Of a stretch of DNA of 39,455 nucleotides, positions 16,333-25,590 are shown piece by piece. The notes beneath the pieces were generated by a model, which saw only the letters and a program-made list of their open reading frames with translations, had not been told where the DNA came from and did no database searches. Made by a program: the position numbers and the translations under genes. This DNA comes from a virus. Every line of letters begins with the position of its first letter. Positions within the stretch are counted from its first letter, which is position 1. The stretch lies in the IMG/VR virus record IMGVR_UViG_3300007541_009708, positions 1 to 39,455 of that record. The stretch is one strand, 5' to 3'.

Positions 16333-16709
16333 TGGCCCACTATGCATTTCTAGATAACAATAATCGCGTCATTGAGGTAATACCTGGGCGCGACGAAGAT
16401 GAAATTGTCGACGGAATTTCTAACTGGGAGGAGTATTACGGAAATTTGCGGGGTTTGCGCTGCAAGAGAACTTCATACAACTCATATGGCGGTCTTAATT
16501 CAAGAACCCTCGAAGATGGATTCAGAAAAAATTTTGCCGGCATTGGCTTTACATTTAGCGAAGCCGACAATGCATTCATCCCGCCTCAGCCGTATCCCTC
16601 ATGGACCCTTGACCGGGAAGCATTTTTATGGGTGGCTCCAGTAGAGATGCCGAACGACGGAAATCATTATGAATGGGATGAACAAACACTTTCCTGGATT
16701 GCCGACTAA
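16332..16709 (+). CDS. Small fibre-cluster protein with aromatic-rich C-terminus
   Basis: This 125-residue protein starts at an ATG overlapping the previous stop by one base (TAATG). MAHYAFLDNNNRVIEVIPGRDED opens a beta-hairpin-rich protein; YPSWTLDREAFLWVAPVEMP and HYEWDEQTLSWIAD end it. The motif order is that of a small protein family widespread in marine myophages, known from cyanophage virion-region genes, whose function is undefined. The W-x-W-type C-terminus suggests a protein-protein or carbohydrate contact module. Its place directly after the adhesin-like gene suggests a tip or chaperone role. Confidence 0.72.
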   Translation: MAHYAFLDNNNRVIEVIPGRDEDEIVDGISNWEEYYGNLRGLRCKRTSYNSYGGLNSRTLEDGFRKNFAGIGFTFSEADNAFIPPQPYPSWTLDREAFLWVAPVEMPNDGNHYEWDEQTLSWIAD

Positions 16710-16728
16710 ATGTCAGTAAGATAAAAAA

Positions 16729-16971
16729 ATGGATAAAAAAACTTGGAATTATGACGACGAGCTCATACAGCTAATTTCAGAAAAATACCACCGCAGCGGA
16801 ATATCTGGAGCGCAAGCAATGGTTGACGCCTGGACTGACATCAGGGATGGGAAGCTACTTGATATCTGTGTTGAACTAAACATACCAGAACCGCTTGGGT
16901 ACATTCATGGCTTGAACACATTCTCTAAAAGGCTGATGGAAAACGAAAGACTTGAAACTATCGCTGATTAG
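16729..16971 (+). CDS. Unknown small protein in the fibre cluster
   Basis: This 80-residue, mostly helical protein (MDKKTWNYDDELIQLISEKY..., then ISGAQAMVDAWTDIRDGKLL and FSKRLMENERLETIAD) is not recognised. It lacks signal peptide and membrane segments. It is the only helix-rich protein among the beta-rich fibre genes, so an assembly chaperone or regulatory role is possible. No clear ribosome-binding site precedes it, only an A-rich stretch. Confidence 0.62.
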   Translation: MDKKTWNYDDELIQLISEKYHRSGISGAQAMVDAWTDIRDGKLLDICVELNIPEPLGYIHGLNTFSKRLMENERLETIAD

Positions 16972-16991
16972 AATGTGGGATAATTGCCAAT

Positions 16992-17168
16992 ATGGCAATA
17001 GTCTTCCCCCAATCTCCGTCAATAGATGACGAATTTGTTGTTGCCGGCAAATCGTGGTCCTGGAATGGTTCGTTTTGGAAGAGGACCAAATATGCGATAC
17101 TTGACGCTGGTTTCTCTTTTACGGAAATTGAAGATGACCTGTCTACCGCTGACGGAGGAAATGCTTAA
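16992..17168 (+). CDS. 58-residue WxWNG module protein
   Basis: A short gene from ATG 16992 to TAA 17168 encodes 58 residues, MAIVFPQSPSIDDEFVVAG, then KSWSWNGSFWKRTK and a polar tail. Its stop overlaps the next fibre gene's start by one base (TAATG). The same FP-x-GDxH-x-AGKxWxxNGxxW layout opens the 258-residue fibre protein at 23086, so it is a stand-alone copy of a fibre N-terminal module. It may be an attachment domain. Confidence 0.68.
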   Translation: MAIVFPQSPSIDDEFVVAGKSWSWNGSFWKRTKYAILDAGFSFTEIEDDLSTADGGNA

Positions 17169-19990
17169 TGGCTTATAAGAAGATACTTTTTCGTCGCGAT
17201 ACGGCAGCCAACTGGACATCGCAAGACCCAGTCCTTTCTGCTGGTGAAATTGGCCTAGAGACAGACACAAATAAAATCAAGCTTGGCGACGGGTCAACCA
17301 ACTGGGTTTCTCTAAATTATTTCTACGGCTCGCTCGAATCGGCGAGCTACGTCCAGTCTCTTATTGCTGGAACTGGTTTGACTATTACTGGAAACTCCGG
17401 CTCTGGAACAACTCCGACAATATCAATTGGACAGAGTGTTGCAACATCAGCATCACCAACTTTCGCGCAAGTTACCATTGACAATCTTCCACAAGATGAC
17501 AAACATGTAGCGACAAAGGCATACGTTGATGGAATTGCCTCATCAATCAATTGGCATGAATTTGTAAACTACGCAACGGCAGCAGAGCTTCCGGGTTCGC
17601 CGACATATGACAATAGTGGCGATGGTGTTGGGGCAACACTAACCGCATCTACTGATGGACGACTAGTTGTTGACGGAACAAACGCCTCTACTGGAAATAG
17701 AATTCTTGTAAAAAACCAGGCAAATGCCGTTCATAATGGAATTTATGACGTAACCGACCAGGGTGGAGTCTCTTCCCCATACATCCTCACAAGAGCTGAA
17801 GATTTTGACGGAAGCACATTCTATGGCACGCCAAACGCGGGCGATGCGGTATATGTCGGTGGCGGCTCAACCAATGCCAACCAAGGTTTTTTGGTGTACA
17901 CAACGGGGACTGGCACCGATGGTGCCCACCTAATCGGTGTTGATTCAATATCGTTTACACAGTTTTCTGGAACAGCAGCGATAGGCGCTGGTACTGGAGT
18001 AACAAAAATAGGAAACATACTTTCAATTGGCCAAAATGTATCTCCAAGCTCAAGTGTTACTTTTGCTGGAATAACCGGTTATTTGGATGGAATTGCGGCA
18101 GAGGCTGAAGTTCTCAGAACACCAAGATTTATTGGTGGTCAGTTATTTGATGGTTCCGCTGACATAAGTCTTGGCACTTCGGATATAACCGGGTTACAGG
18201 CAAGCTCTTCGGACTTAAACAAGTTGTTCGAACTTGGGACAACGGCAGTACAGCTCGGCTATCTTGATAGCGCAAGTGCAAATATCCAGTCACAGCTAAA
18301 CGAAAAGGCCGACCTTCTTAACCCAACGTTTTATCAGAACATAACAGCAAATAATAATATTTATGCTTCTGAGTTCCATGGAAACGTCATTGGATATGTG
18401 ACCAACATCGACAATCACGAGCTCAATGAGCTTCTGGATGTCAATGCAGTTGACCCATCCACTGGTGATGTTCTCACTTGGGACGCTTCTGCTTCTGTCT
18501 GGATGGCGCAGACCCCAGCGATAACCTCGTTCAATATTGAAGAACTGGCAAATGTTTCCGCATCTGCGACATCCGGTCAGTACCTCAAATACAACGGAAG
18601 CGAATGGGCAGGCGACTTTGTCGAACTGGGTTCTGAAACTTCTGGAAACTATGTATCTTCAATTATTGCCGGAACCGGCGTTTCGCTCACCAACGGTGTC
18701 GCTCAGGAAAACGGAACACCAACAATCAATATTGGTCAAGCTGTCGGAACTGGAGATACCCCGACATTTGCCGGATTGTCAATTGGAAACACAAACCTGA
18801 CGGTCAATGGAAACCTCACATACAATGCGGGCACAAACCTTGTTACTGTAAATACGCTGACAAATCACAACCTGTATGTTGGCGCGAGAATCACTGTTTC
18901 AGGAGCCAACCAGGAAGGCTATAACGGAGATTTTGTTGTAGCTCAAGTAACTGGGGCACAGCAGTTTAAGTACGAGCCAGTTCTCACCCCATCATCATCT
19001 ATTTCTTCTGGAAGCCCTGAAGTCAAGTTTGGCGGAGGAATTGTTTTTGAAGGCTCAAACCCAGATGAATACGAAACATACGTAACGTTTGCAAATCCAA
19101 CAGCCGACAGATTAATCACATTCCCCGACGCCTCAACACAGCTTGTTGGTCGAGACACGACCGACACTTTGACCAATAAGACACTGACCAGTCCAGTAAT
19201 TACTGGGGTATCTCCTATCTTGACACTCTCTGGGGATGTTTCTGGTTCGGTGACATTTACAAATCTTGGTAATGCGACAATGACGACTGCAATTCAGCCG
19301 AACTCTGTCGTCATGGGAACCGACACAACTGGAAATTATGTAGCAAACCTTGTTGCCGGAACCGGCATAAGCATTACCGATAACGCTGGAGAATCAGCAA
19401 CCCCGACAATCGCGATAGGACAGGATGTTGGGACAAGCGCATGTGTTCAGTTTGAAACACTTGTTGTAACTAACTTGTTCGCCACCAACCAGCAGTCTAC
19501 AAATCAAGCAGAGTTGAGCGTATCTGACAGCAAGATTGTCCTTAATGCCGGAACGGAAGGCGCGCCAACTGTTGACGGCTCGATAATCATAGATAGAGGC
19601 TCAAGCGCAAGCGTTGAGCTCCGATGGAACGAAGTTCTGGATAGGTGGGAAGCGACCGCAGATGGCAGCAGCTACCACGTAATTGCCGCTGGAGCCTCGA
19701 TGACCCTTGGAACCACTCCGCCGCCCGACCCGGACGCCGGAGACTTCTGGTTTGAGACTGATTCAGCCATCACGTTTGTGTATTATGATGGATACTGGAT
19801 TGAAATTGGTGCATCGGGAATCGGTGCGGTTATCAGCTCGACAGAGCCAGAAAACCCAGCAAACGGTCAATTCTGGTTCAAGAACACGACCAATGAAGTA
19901 TTCGTCTACTACGAAGGTGCATGGGTTCTCGTGTCGCGTTCCACTAGCACCGATGACGTCGCCGTAGCGTCTATTATGGGAGCGTTCTAA
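17168..19990 (+). CDS. Large modular tail fibre with Mtd-N-like head
   Basis: This 940-residue protein starts MAYKKILFRRDTAANWTSQD, followed by PVLSAGEIGLETDTNKIKLGDG, the pattern of the N-terminal domain of Bordetella phage Mtd and many fibres. The middle carries phage fibre modules, including KHVATKAYVDGIASSINWHEFVNY, VDGTNASTGNRILVKNQ and YDVTDQGG (about 115-200). Near 552-600 is a HNLYVGARITVSGAN module, shared with the protein at 20318. The C-terminus has an RWNEVLDRWEATADG block (about 818) and two FxFxYYxGxW blocks (about 858 and 900). No lyase, lectin or chaperone domain is recognised. No reverse transcriptase or diversity-generating repeat was found nearby. Confidence 0.84.
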   Translation: MAYKKILFRRDTAANWTSQDPVLSAGEIGLETDTNKIKLGDGSTNWVSLNYFYGSLESASYVQSLIAGTGLTITGNSGSGTTPTISIGQSVATSASPTFAQVTIDNLPQDDKHVATKAYVDGIASSINWHEFVNYATAAELPGSPTYDNSGDGVGATLTASTDGRLVVDGTNASTGNRILVKNQANAVHNGIYDVTDQGGVSSPYILTRAEDFDGSTFYGTPNAGDAVYVGGGSTNANQGFLVYTTGTGTDGAHLIGVDSISFTQFSGTAAIGAGTGVTKIGNILSIGQNVSPSSSVTFAGITGYLDGIAAEAEVLRTPRFIGGQLFDGSADISLGTSDITGLQASSSDLNKLFELGTTAVQLGYLDSASANIQSQLNEKADLLNPTFYQNITANNNIYASEFHGNVIGYVTNIDNHELNELLDVNAVDPSTGDVLTWDASASVWMAQTPAITSFNIEELANVSASATSGQYLKYNGSEWAGDFVELGSETSGNYVSSIIAGTGVSLTNGVAQENGTPTINIGQAVGTGDTPTFAGLSIGNTNLTVNGNLTYNAGTNLVTVNTLTNHNLYVGARITVSGANQEGYNGDFVVAQVTGAQQFKYEPVLTPSSSISSGSPEVKFGGGIVFEGSNPDEYETYVTFANPTADRLITFPDASTQLVGRDTTDTLTNKTLTSPVITGVSPILTLSGDVSGSVTFTNLGNATMTTAIQPNSVVMGTDTTGNYVANLVAGTGISITDNAGESATPTIAIGQDVGTSACVQFETLVVTNLFATNQQSTNQAELSVSDSKIVLNAGTEGAPTVDGSIIIDRGSSASVELRWNEVLDRWEATADGSSYHVIAAGASMTLGTTPPPDPDAGDFWFETDSAITFVYYDGYWIEIGASGIGAVISSTEPENPANGQFWFKNTTNEVFVYYEGAWVLVSRSTSTDDVAVASIMGAF

Positions 19991-20006
19991 ATGACTGGAG
20001 TGTCAA

Positions 20007-20318
20007 ATGGCTAATACAGCTAAAGTTTTGTTTAGGGGTGCGGCGACTGTATACACAACGCCTGCAACAACTCTTTACACCGTTCCATCGCTCACCAAGA
20101 CGATAGTCACGAGCGTCGTCGTTGCCAATAACGCTGTTGCCGGAGGCACATACACACTAAATCTGGATGGCGTACCATTGGTCCCAAGCCTTGAGATTCC
20201 TGGAAACTCTGTCATCTCCCTTGACCTAAAACAGGTTCTTGATGCTGGCGACACGATTACTGGAAATGCAAACTCAACTGATATTAAATTTCACATCAGC
20301 GGGATGGAGATAGCGTAA
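20007..20318 (+). CDS. Small beta-sandwich virion protein
   Basis: This 103-residue protein starts MANTAKVLFRGAATVYTTPATTLYTVP. It continues TIVTSVVVANNAVAGGTYTLNLDGVPL, LEIPGNSVISLDLKQVLDAGDTI and FHISGMEIA, a small beta-sandwich of a kind found repeatedly in fibre and baseplate clusters. It overlaps the next start by one base (TAATG). It probably caps or links a fibre. There is no enzymatic motif. Confidence 0.72.
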   Translation: MANTAKVLFRGAATVYTTPATTLYTVPSLTKTIVTSVVVANNAVAGGTYTLNLDGVPLVPSLEIPGNSVISLDLKQVLDAGDTITGNANSTDIKFHISGMEIA

Positions 20319-23083
20319 TGGCACTCAATCAAATACCTCCTGGCCTAACGCCGATTACGCCTGAAGAAGTACTTTTTGACCCAGTTCAAAAGCTTCGCGT
20401 ATCTCAGCCACAGTCGCTGATTGACACCGACTTCGAATACGGAACGCAGATTTCCAAGTGGGAAAATCTAACAACGGTTGGTGCTCGTCCATTCATTTAT
20501 GACTCTGCGACGCCAATTGAAACAATTACCGCAATAACGATGAACACATCGTCGCGCACTGTTACCGTTTCGCTGACAAACACCACTGGACTTGCTGTCG
20601 GCACCCCAATTACAGTTCGCGATACTCAATTGTCGATTGCAAATGGCGCCTACCTAATCGAATCGATTACCACAAATACGTCATTCACGTATACCGGAAA
20701 AGCTGTAAATACTGGGTCCCTGACATCTATTTTTGATGAAAACAAGACGGCGGTATTTACTGGAGTAATTTTTACAAATGCAAAAATTGGCGAAGCACCA
20801 ACCGTTTCATATTCAGGGAACGCAGTAACCGTAACAACAACCGTTCCACACGGTCTCTCAATCGGCAACGAAGTCGCGATAACTGGTATTACAACGTCTG
20901 GTGCAAACCCACCAAACGGAGCAAACTTTGTTTCAAGAATAATTAGCTCAACTCAATTTGTAATCCATGCTCCAACGGCCCCAACTGGGACCCTTAATGC
21001 ATCAGCGGCATCGGTTTATGTTGAGCCATCTGGCAACTTCCTCCACAGACCGTTCGACGGAGGTGTTATCTTTTCGAACAACGGAACATCGAACTATGAA
21101 ATGGCAGTTCGCCAAACTAGAAGATATTTCCGCTACCAGTCTGGTAAGGGAATCCAGATGTCGTCCGGAACCTTGCTTAAGCCAGACCTCCAATTGGACC
21201 AACTTACATACAGCGCTTCAACCAATCTTGTTACGGTCCAGACGAAAGAAAAGCATAACCTCTATCCCGGCTCAACGATTACCATTTTTGGAGCCAATGA
21301 GTCGCTATTCAATCTGACAACAACCGTATACACAATTACTGGATACAACACATTCACGTACCAGCCAACAGAGTCTTCTGGCGTGAATATTCTGGCATCC
21401 GGTCCGTATTACATCACAGTTTCTGGATGGTATGGAAACGTAAACAGAATCGGATTGTTCGATGACCAGAATGGCCTATTTTTTGAGTTCGATGGCCAAA
21501 CGCTTTGGGCAGTAAAGCGTTCTTCGACTTTCCAAATTTCTGGCAAATCAACTTTTACAAATGGCTCCTGCACCGTGACCCAAACGAGTGCCGCGTTTCC
21601 AACGAGATACGCAGGCCAGCTTCAAATAGGCGATTACATCGTTGCTCGCGGCATGTCGTATCGAATCACCGACATTGCTAGCGACACTGAGCTTACAATC
21701 AGCCCTGCTTATCGCGGAGCGACGTCAACAATGGTATCTGTATCCCAAACAGTTGATACCAAATACCCTCAGTCGGAGTGGAATTTGGACAAGATGGACG
21801 GAACCGGCTCATCCGGGTACAACGTCGACCTTGCCAGAATGCAAATGTTCTATATCGACTACTCGTGGTACGGTGCTGGTTTTATCCGGTGGGGAATGCG
21901 TGCAAAAGACGGAAAAGTAACTTATGCACACAAGGTAATTAACAACAACACAAATGCTGAAGCATATATGCGTTCTGGAAACCTTCCTGCTCGCTATGAA
22001 TGCTTCAGTCTTCCGCCGAGAACCGAACTCTCGGGAACGCTTTCTGCTATTGAAACAGGAACAATGAATGTGAAGTCAACATCAGGCTTCCCAAGTACTG
22101 GAACATTGTGTGTATATAGAACTTCGACTGGATATGAGTACATCAATTACACCGGGAAGACGGCAACAACATTCACTGGCCTCACTAGGCAGCAAACAGG
22201 AAATCCATCATTGGCGCTAACTATTGCCGCTGGGGCAAACGACGGTACTGTTGCCTCGAATGCTGGCCTGCAGGTTGGCCAGAGAATTACCGGCACGGAT
22301 GTTCCGGATGGAACGTTTATTCAGCAGATTGAGGGGAACAACATTAAGCTGAGCGCGGCAGTAACGGGAGCGAATCCAACAGTAAGCGCAATCCCAATGG
22401 GAACCGATGCTGCCCTTGCATTTACGTACTCTGCGACAAATCACACCGGTGTAGAGCTGGCCTTCCCAACATATGCTCCATCAATTTCCCACTGGGGAAC
22501 GTCAGCAATTATGGACGGCGAGTTTGATGACGACAAGTCGCTGGTGTTTACTTATGGCCAGACGACCGGCGTTACAATTCCGTCTGGAGCAACTAGAACA
22601 CTAATCGGTATTCGGGTTTCCCCTTCGGCAGACAACGGAACTTCTGCCTTCTTCGGAGAGAGAGAGCTAATTAATAGAATGCAGCTAGTTCTTCGAAACC
22701 TGGACGTTACGACGACGTCAAATACCAACAACGTTCTGATTACCGCCATCCTTAACGGAGTTCCATCAGCCTCTCGGACATGGGCAAAACCAACAACGGT
22801 TACGTCGAGTCTCGCCCAAATCGCTGATTACGCTGGAACAAGCACCACGGTAGATGGTGGTGAAGTAACTGGAGGATTCTTCGTCGGTGGCACTGGCGGT
22901 GTGCAGATTCCGCTAAACACCGTTCGAGACCTGGGCAACTCAGTCCTTGGCGGCGGAACAACGTTGACTACTACCGGAATCTATCCAGACGGACCGGACA
23001 CGCTGCATATTGTTGCGAGAAATATCGGCTCCAACACGGCAACCGTGTTCGCCCGTCTATCTTGGACCGAAGCACAGGCGTAA
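20318..23083 (+). CDS. Large baseplate or fibre structural protein
   Basis: This 921-residue protein starts MALNQIPPGLTPITPEEVLFDPVQKLRVSQPQ. Its N-terminal pattern, VxxPQSLIDTDFEYGTQ, occurs in a large structural protein widespread in aquatic myophages. At least three copies of a beta module (about 55-130, 160-235 and 288-365) have the form VTVxTxxxHNLxxGxxxxxxG..., matched by the module at about 552-625 of the protein at 17168. Aromatic-rich segments such as YSWYGAGFIRWGMRAKDG (about 510-527) suggest a folded globular core. The C-terminus is FARLSWTEAQA. Probably a baseplate or fibre-hub protein. The role is inferred from position. Confidence 0.78.
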   Translation: MALNQIPPGLTPITPEEVLFDPVQKLRVSQPQSLIDTDFEYGTQISKWENLTTVGARPFIYDSATPIETITAITMNTSSRTVTVSLTNTTGLAVGTPITVRDTQLSIANGAYLIESITTNTSFTYTGKAVNTGSLTSIFDENKTAVFTGVIFTNAKIGEAPTVSYSGNAVTVTTTVPHGLSIGNEVAITGITTSGANPPNGANFVSRIISSTQFVIHAPTAPTGTLNASAASVYVEPSGNFLHRPFDGGVIFSNNGTSNYEMAVRQTRRYFRYQSGKGIQMSSGTLLKPDLQLDQLTYSASTNLVTVQTKEKHNLYPGSTITIFGANESLFNLTTTVYTITGYNTFTYQPTESSGVNILASGPYYITVSGWYGNVNRIGLFDDQNGLFFEFDGQTLWAVKRSSTFQISGKSTFTNGSCTVTQTSAAFPTRYAGQLQIGDYIVARGMSYRITDIASDTELTISPAYRGATSTMVSVSQTVDTKYPQSEWNLDKMDGTGSSGYNVDLARMQMFYIDYSWYGAGFIRWGMRAKDGKVTYAHKVINNNTNAEAYMRSGNLPARYECFSLPPRTELSGTLSAIETGTMNVKSTSGFPSTGTLCVYRTSTGYEYINYTGKTATTFTGLTRQQTGNPSLALTIAAGANDGTVASNAGLQVGQRITGTDVPDGTFIQQIEGNNIKLSAAVTGANPTVSAIPMGTDAALAFTYSATNHTGVELAFPTYAPSISHWGTSAIMDGEFDDDKSLVFTYGQTTGVTIPSGATRTLIGIRVSPSADNGTSAFFGERELINRMQLVLRNLDVTTTSNTNNVLITAILNGVPSASRTWAKPTTVTSSLAQIADYAGTSTTVDGGEVTGGFFVGGTGGVQIPLNTVRDLGNSVLGGGTTLTTTGIYPDGPDTLHIVARNIGSNTATVFARLSWTEAQA

Positions 23084-23085
23084 TC

Positions 23086-23862
23086 GTGCCGGCTATAGAT
23101 TTTCCAGCAAACGCCCAATCTGGCGACCTGCATGTAAGTGCAGGGAAAACGTGGACCTACAACGGTTCTGGTTGGGTTCTTGTAACCATACCTTCGGCAA
23201 TGTTCACTGCCGGAGCAGTTGCCGGCTCATCGCTTACTGAAGACACTGTCCCACTGAACAGACTGCTCAATAGCGACGCAGGCAAAATTGTTATGTACAA
23301 CGCTTCTGGTGTTGCAACAGCAACAGCAACATCCGGAGACATTGTAATGACGTCATCCGGTGTTATGTCTATCGATGACGATGTTATTAGCGATACACAC
23401 ATTGCCAACGGAGCAGAAATAAATCCAGAAAAAATCGCTGGCACGGCCGTAGTTTTGACAGACCAGGCAGTAATTACCTCATACATGATTGAGGACGGCA
23501 CCATCACTGACGGAGATATTAACGCCGATGCAGCAATTGGCAGAAACAAGCTTGCGAATCCACTAACAAATGCTCAGGCAGCAAATTACATTTTGGTTCT
23601 TGCCGATAGAAACAAGATTGTTGAAATGAACGTGGAAACAGCCAACACTCTGACCGTGCCGCCAAATTCAACAGTCTCATTCGCGGTCGGAACACATATA
23701 ACCATCATTCAAACTGGTGCAGGACAAACAACCCTTACAGAGGGTGCTGGAGTAACGATAAACGCAACACCGGGAAAGAAGATGCGTGCCCAATGGTCCG
23801 GCGCCACTCTTATCAAAAGAGCAACCGACACATGGGTTCTCATCGGAGACCTTTCGGCATAA
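23086..23862 (+). CDS. Modular tail fibre protein
   Basis: I take GTG 23086 as start (258 residues), two bases after the previous stop, because a TTG eight codons earlier would overlap the upstream gene. The N-terminus FPANAQSGDLHVSAGKTWTYNGSGW is the same module as the 58-residue protein at 16992. The middle has ASGVATATATSGDIVMTSSG and INPEKIAGTAVV, and the C-terminus has ITIIQTGAGQTTLTEGAGVTIN and ATDTWVLIGDLSA, both familiar in marine phage fibre proteins. It is probably a short distal fibre or collar protein. Confidence 0.78.
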   Translation: MPAIDFPANAQSGDLHVSAGKTWTYNGSGWVLVTIPSAMFTAGAVAGSSLTEDTVPLNRLLNSDAGKIVMYNASGVATATATSGDIVMTSSGVMSIDDDVISDTHIANGAEINPEKIAGTAVVLTDQAVITSYMIEDGTITDGDINADAAIGRNKLANPLTNAQAANYILVLADRNKIVEMNVETANTLTVPPNSTVSFAVGTHITIIQTGAGQTTLTEGAGVTINATPGKKMRAQWSGATLIKRATDTWVLIGDLSA

Positions 23863-23865
23863 ATC

Positions 23866-24576
23866 ATGGAATCACTAAAAGACAGTGGTGGGAAAAAGCC
23901 AACACCGGTAACCAACGCAACTGCAGCGAACGACGGTACCGGAACAGCGGCAATTATTACCTTTACGCCATCCGAATACATCGGCAAAGATACGATTACT
24001 TATAACGTAACGTCAAGTCCGGGGAACATAACCGTGTCTGGCGCTTCTTCGCCAATAACTGTTACAGGACTAACGGCTACGCAGTCATACACGTTCACAG
24101 TTGTTGCTACAACGAATTACGGCGTATCTTCGGACTCCGTAACCACAAACTCGGTTGCGATTGGTATTGCACCAGGAAAGCCGACCATTGGTACGGCAAC
24201 CGCAGGGAATGCCCAGGCAACAGTGGCGTATACAGCGGGAACACCAGGAACCGGAACAACAACATTTACAGCAACGTCAACGCCAGGCAACTTTACTGGA
24301 ACAGGTTCTTCTCCAATAACAGTAACTGGACTAGCAAACGGAACCGCCTATACATTCACTGTTACCGCATCGAATAGCTACGGTTCTTCGACATCAAACC
24401 CATCGAACTCCGTAACACCAGTAGCCCCACCGTATTTCCCGCCATATTTTCCCCCATTTTTTCCTCCATTCTTCCCACCGTTCTTCCCCCCCTTCTTCCC
24501 TCCCTTCTTTCCTCCCTTCTTTCCTCCCTTCTTCCCTCCGTTCTTCCCTCCATCATTCGGTCCTGGATTTAAGTGA
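23866..24576 (+). CDS. Two FN3-like domains with a PPFF-repeat tail
   Basis: This 236-residue protein has two Ig/FN3-like domains, at about 20-100 (SSPITVTGLTATQSYTFTVVAT) and 105-185 (SSPITVTGLANGTAYTFTVTAS). FN3-type domains in phages usually bind carbohydrate weakly or stack along tails. From residue 188 to 231 comes an uninterrupted array of two PPYF, eight PPFF and one PPSF tetrapeptides, followed by GPGFK. A Pro/aromatic tail of this regularity could be a polyproline-type rod, an aromatic adhesion patch or a target for modification. It is the last gene before the dioxygenase array. The start follows the previous stop by three bases. Confidence 0.78.
   Translation: MESLKDSGGKKPTPVTNATAANDGTGTAAIITFTPSEYIGKDTITYNVTSSPGNITVSGASSPITVTGLTATQSYTFTVVATTNYGVSSDSVTTNSVAIGIAPGKPTIGTATAGNAQATVAYTAGTPGTGTTTFTATSTPGNFTGTGSSPITVTGLANGTAYTFTVTASNSYGSSTSNPSNSVTPVAPPYFPPYFPPFFPPFFPPFFPPFFPPFFPPFFPPFFPPFFPPSFGPGFK
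24427..24558 (+). repeat. 12-base tandem repeat encoding PPYF/PPFF
   Basis: Eleven consecutive 12-base units, CCNCCNTWYTTY in form, encode PPYF twice, PPFF eight times and PPSF once. The plus strand is nearly pure pyrimidine over the last two thirds of the array, which could allow triplex (H-DNA) structures. The synonymous spread among units argues against very recent slippage for most of them; three adjacent units are almost identical. Confidence 0.9.
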
Positions 24577-24665
24577 GGGCAACATTGAGTAACATTTGTG
24601 TTAACCAATTTGCACATTGTGGTGGTCTTTCAATTCCAAAAATAAACACGATTAAGGAAGATAAT

Positions 24666-24902
24666 ATGCAACACTTATACGCACAAGATAAAGAAACAAT
24701 CGATATGTTTGAAAGTTACGCTATTAATTTGTTGGTTTCTTCCCACCAGTTAACCCAAGAAGACTTATCACAAGATATAAAAAAAAGCCCTAGATACATG
24801 ATGGTGCAGCAAATCGCAAACAACTCATTTATCTTATCAAAACAGTCCACATATCAACAAATAAAATCAGCATTACCTGACATTGGGGAAGTTCTTTTTT
24901 AA
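24666..24902 (+). CDS. Unknown small helical protein
   Basis: I take the ATG at 24666 (78 residues) because AAGGAAG lies six bases upstream; a GTG at 24573 overlapping the previous stop would add 31 residues with no recognisable content. The protein, MQHLYAQDKETIDMFESYA..., looks helical and contains no signal peptide or catalytic motif. I do not recognise it. It marks the switch from fibre genes to the AT-richer dioxygenase region, with 89 bases between it and the preceding gene. Confidence 0.6.
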   Translation: MQHLYAQDKETIDMFESYAINLLVSSHQLTQEDLSQDIKKSPRYMMVQQIANNSFILSKQSTYQQIKSALPDIGEVLF

Positions 24903-24957
24903 TTAGTGCACATGTTTTTTATTCGTAAATACATCACCACGATTAGCAGGGTATCGA

Positions 24958-25581
24958 ATGGCTTTTCATCAAGAATTTATTGGACTTGAATCACTCCCAT
25001 TTGCGGACCCATCAAATATAGTAATAATAGAGAATTTCGTATCTAGAGAGCATTTGGCAGAGGTGCTCGATTATTGTCTATCAATAACAGAATGGCAATC
25101 GCAAAGTGAACTTGGTTCTGACAGTATCCACACGCCAGAGATGATTGAGCAAAACTCTAAAAAAATTTTTTCGATTATGCAAGAATACGTAGATGAGGTT
25201 CAGAGAAGGGTTGAATTTAAATTTGGAAGATTTCTCGAAAGAACAAAACCAGGTATAAGAAAGTGGAATCCAGGAGAAAGTCAAGACGTACACGCCGACG
25301 GGGAAACTGCCGCCGGTTGGCCCGCGTATAACTACATAGTTGACTATGGTTCAATTATTTATCTAAACGATGAATACGAGGGTGGAGAATTGTTTTTCCC
25401 AAAATACAATATTCACATAAAACCCAATCCAGGGACATTGGTGTTCTTTCCATCAACAAATATGTATGCGCATGGGGTTACGGAAGTAAAGGAAGGATTT
25501 AGGTATACGTCTCCTCATTTTTGGATTCCAGTAAAAAGTAAAATTCTCATGGAAATGGCAGTCATGGACGGCCGAGAGTAA
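24958..25581 (+). CDS. 2OG-Fe(II) dioxygenase, prolyl-4-hydroxylase-like (1)
   Basis: This 207-residue protein has a double-stranded beta-helix dioxygenase core. DVHADGE supplies iron ligands H112 and D114, YAHGV supplies H172, and R182 (EGFRYTSP) probably binds 2-oxoglutarate. IIYLNDEYEGGELFFP and IKPNPGTLVFFPS are the signature segments of prolyl-4-hydroxylase-type and cyanophage 2OG enzymes. All catalytic residues are present, so it should be active on a peptide or small molecule. It is the first of four related consecutive oxygenases (24958-28248), interrupted only by the sulfotransferase-like gene. The promoter and start have no strong ribosome-binding site. Confidence 0.87.
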   Translation: MAFHQEFIGLESLPFADPSNIVIIENFVSREHLAEVLDYCLSITEWQSQSELGSDSIHTPEMIEQNSKKIFSIMQEYVDEVQRRVEFKFGRFLERTKPGIRKWNPGESQDVHADGETAAGWPAYNYIVDYGSIIYLNDEYEGGELFFPKYNIHIKPNPGTLVFFPSTNMYAHGVTEVKEGFRYTSPHFWIPVKSKILMEMAVMDGRE

Positions 25582-25590
25582 ACCGCAAAT

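Noticed and set aside
17168-19990. Possible diversity-generating retroelement target, because of the Mtd-N-like head
   Set aside because: No reverse transcriptase, template repeat or variable C-lectin domain is visible in the window.
24362-24617. Minus-strand frames encoding GGKNGGK-type or EGRREE-type repeats
   Set aside because: They are the complement of the PPFF array, and the plus-strand FN3 domains are convincing.
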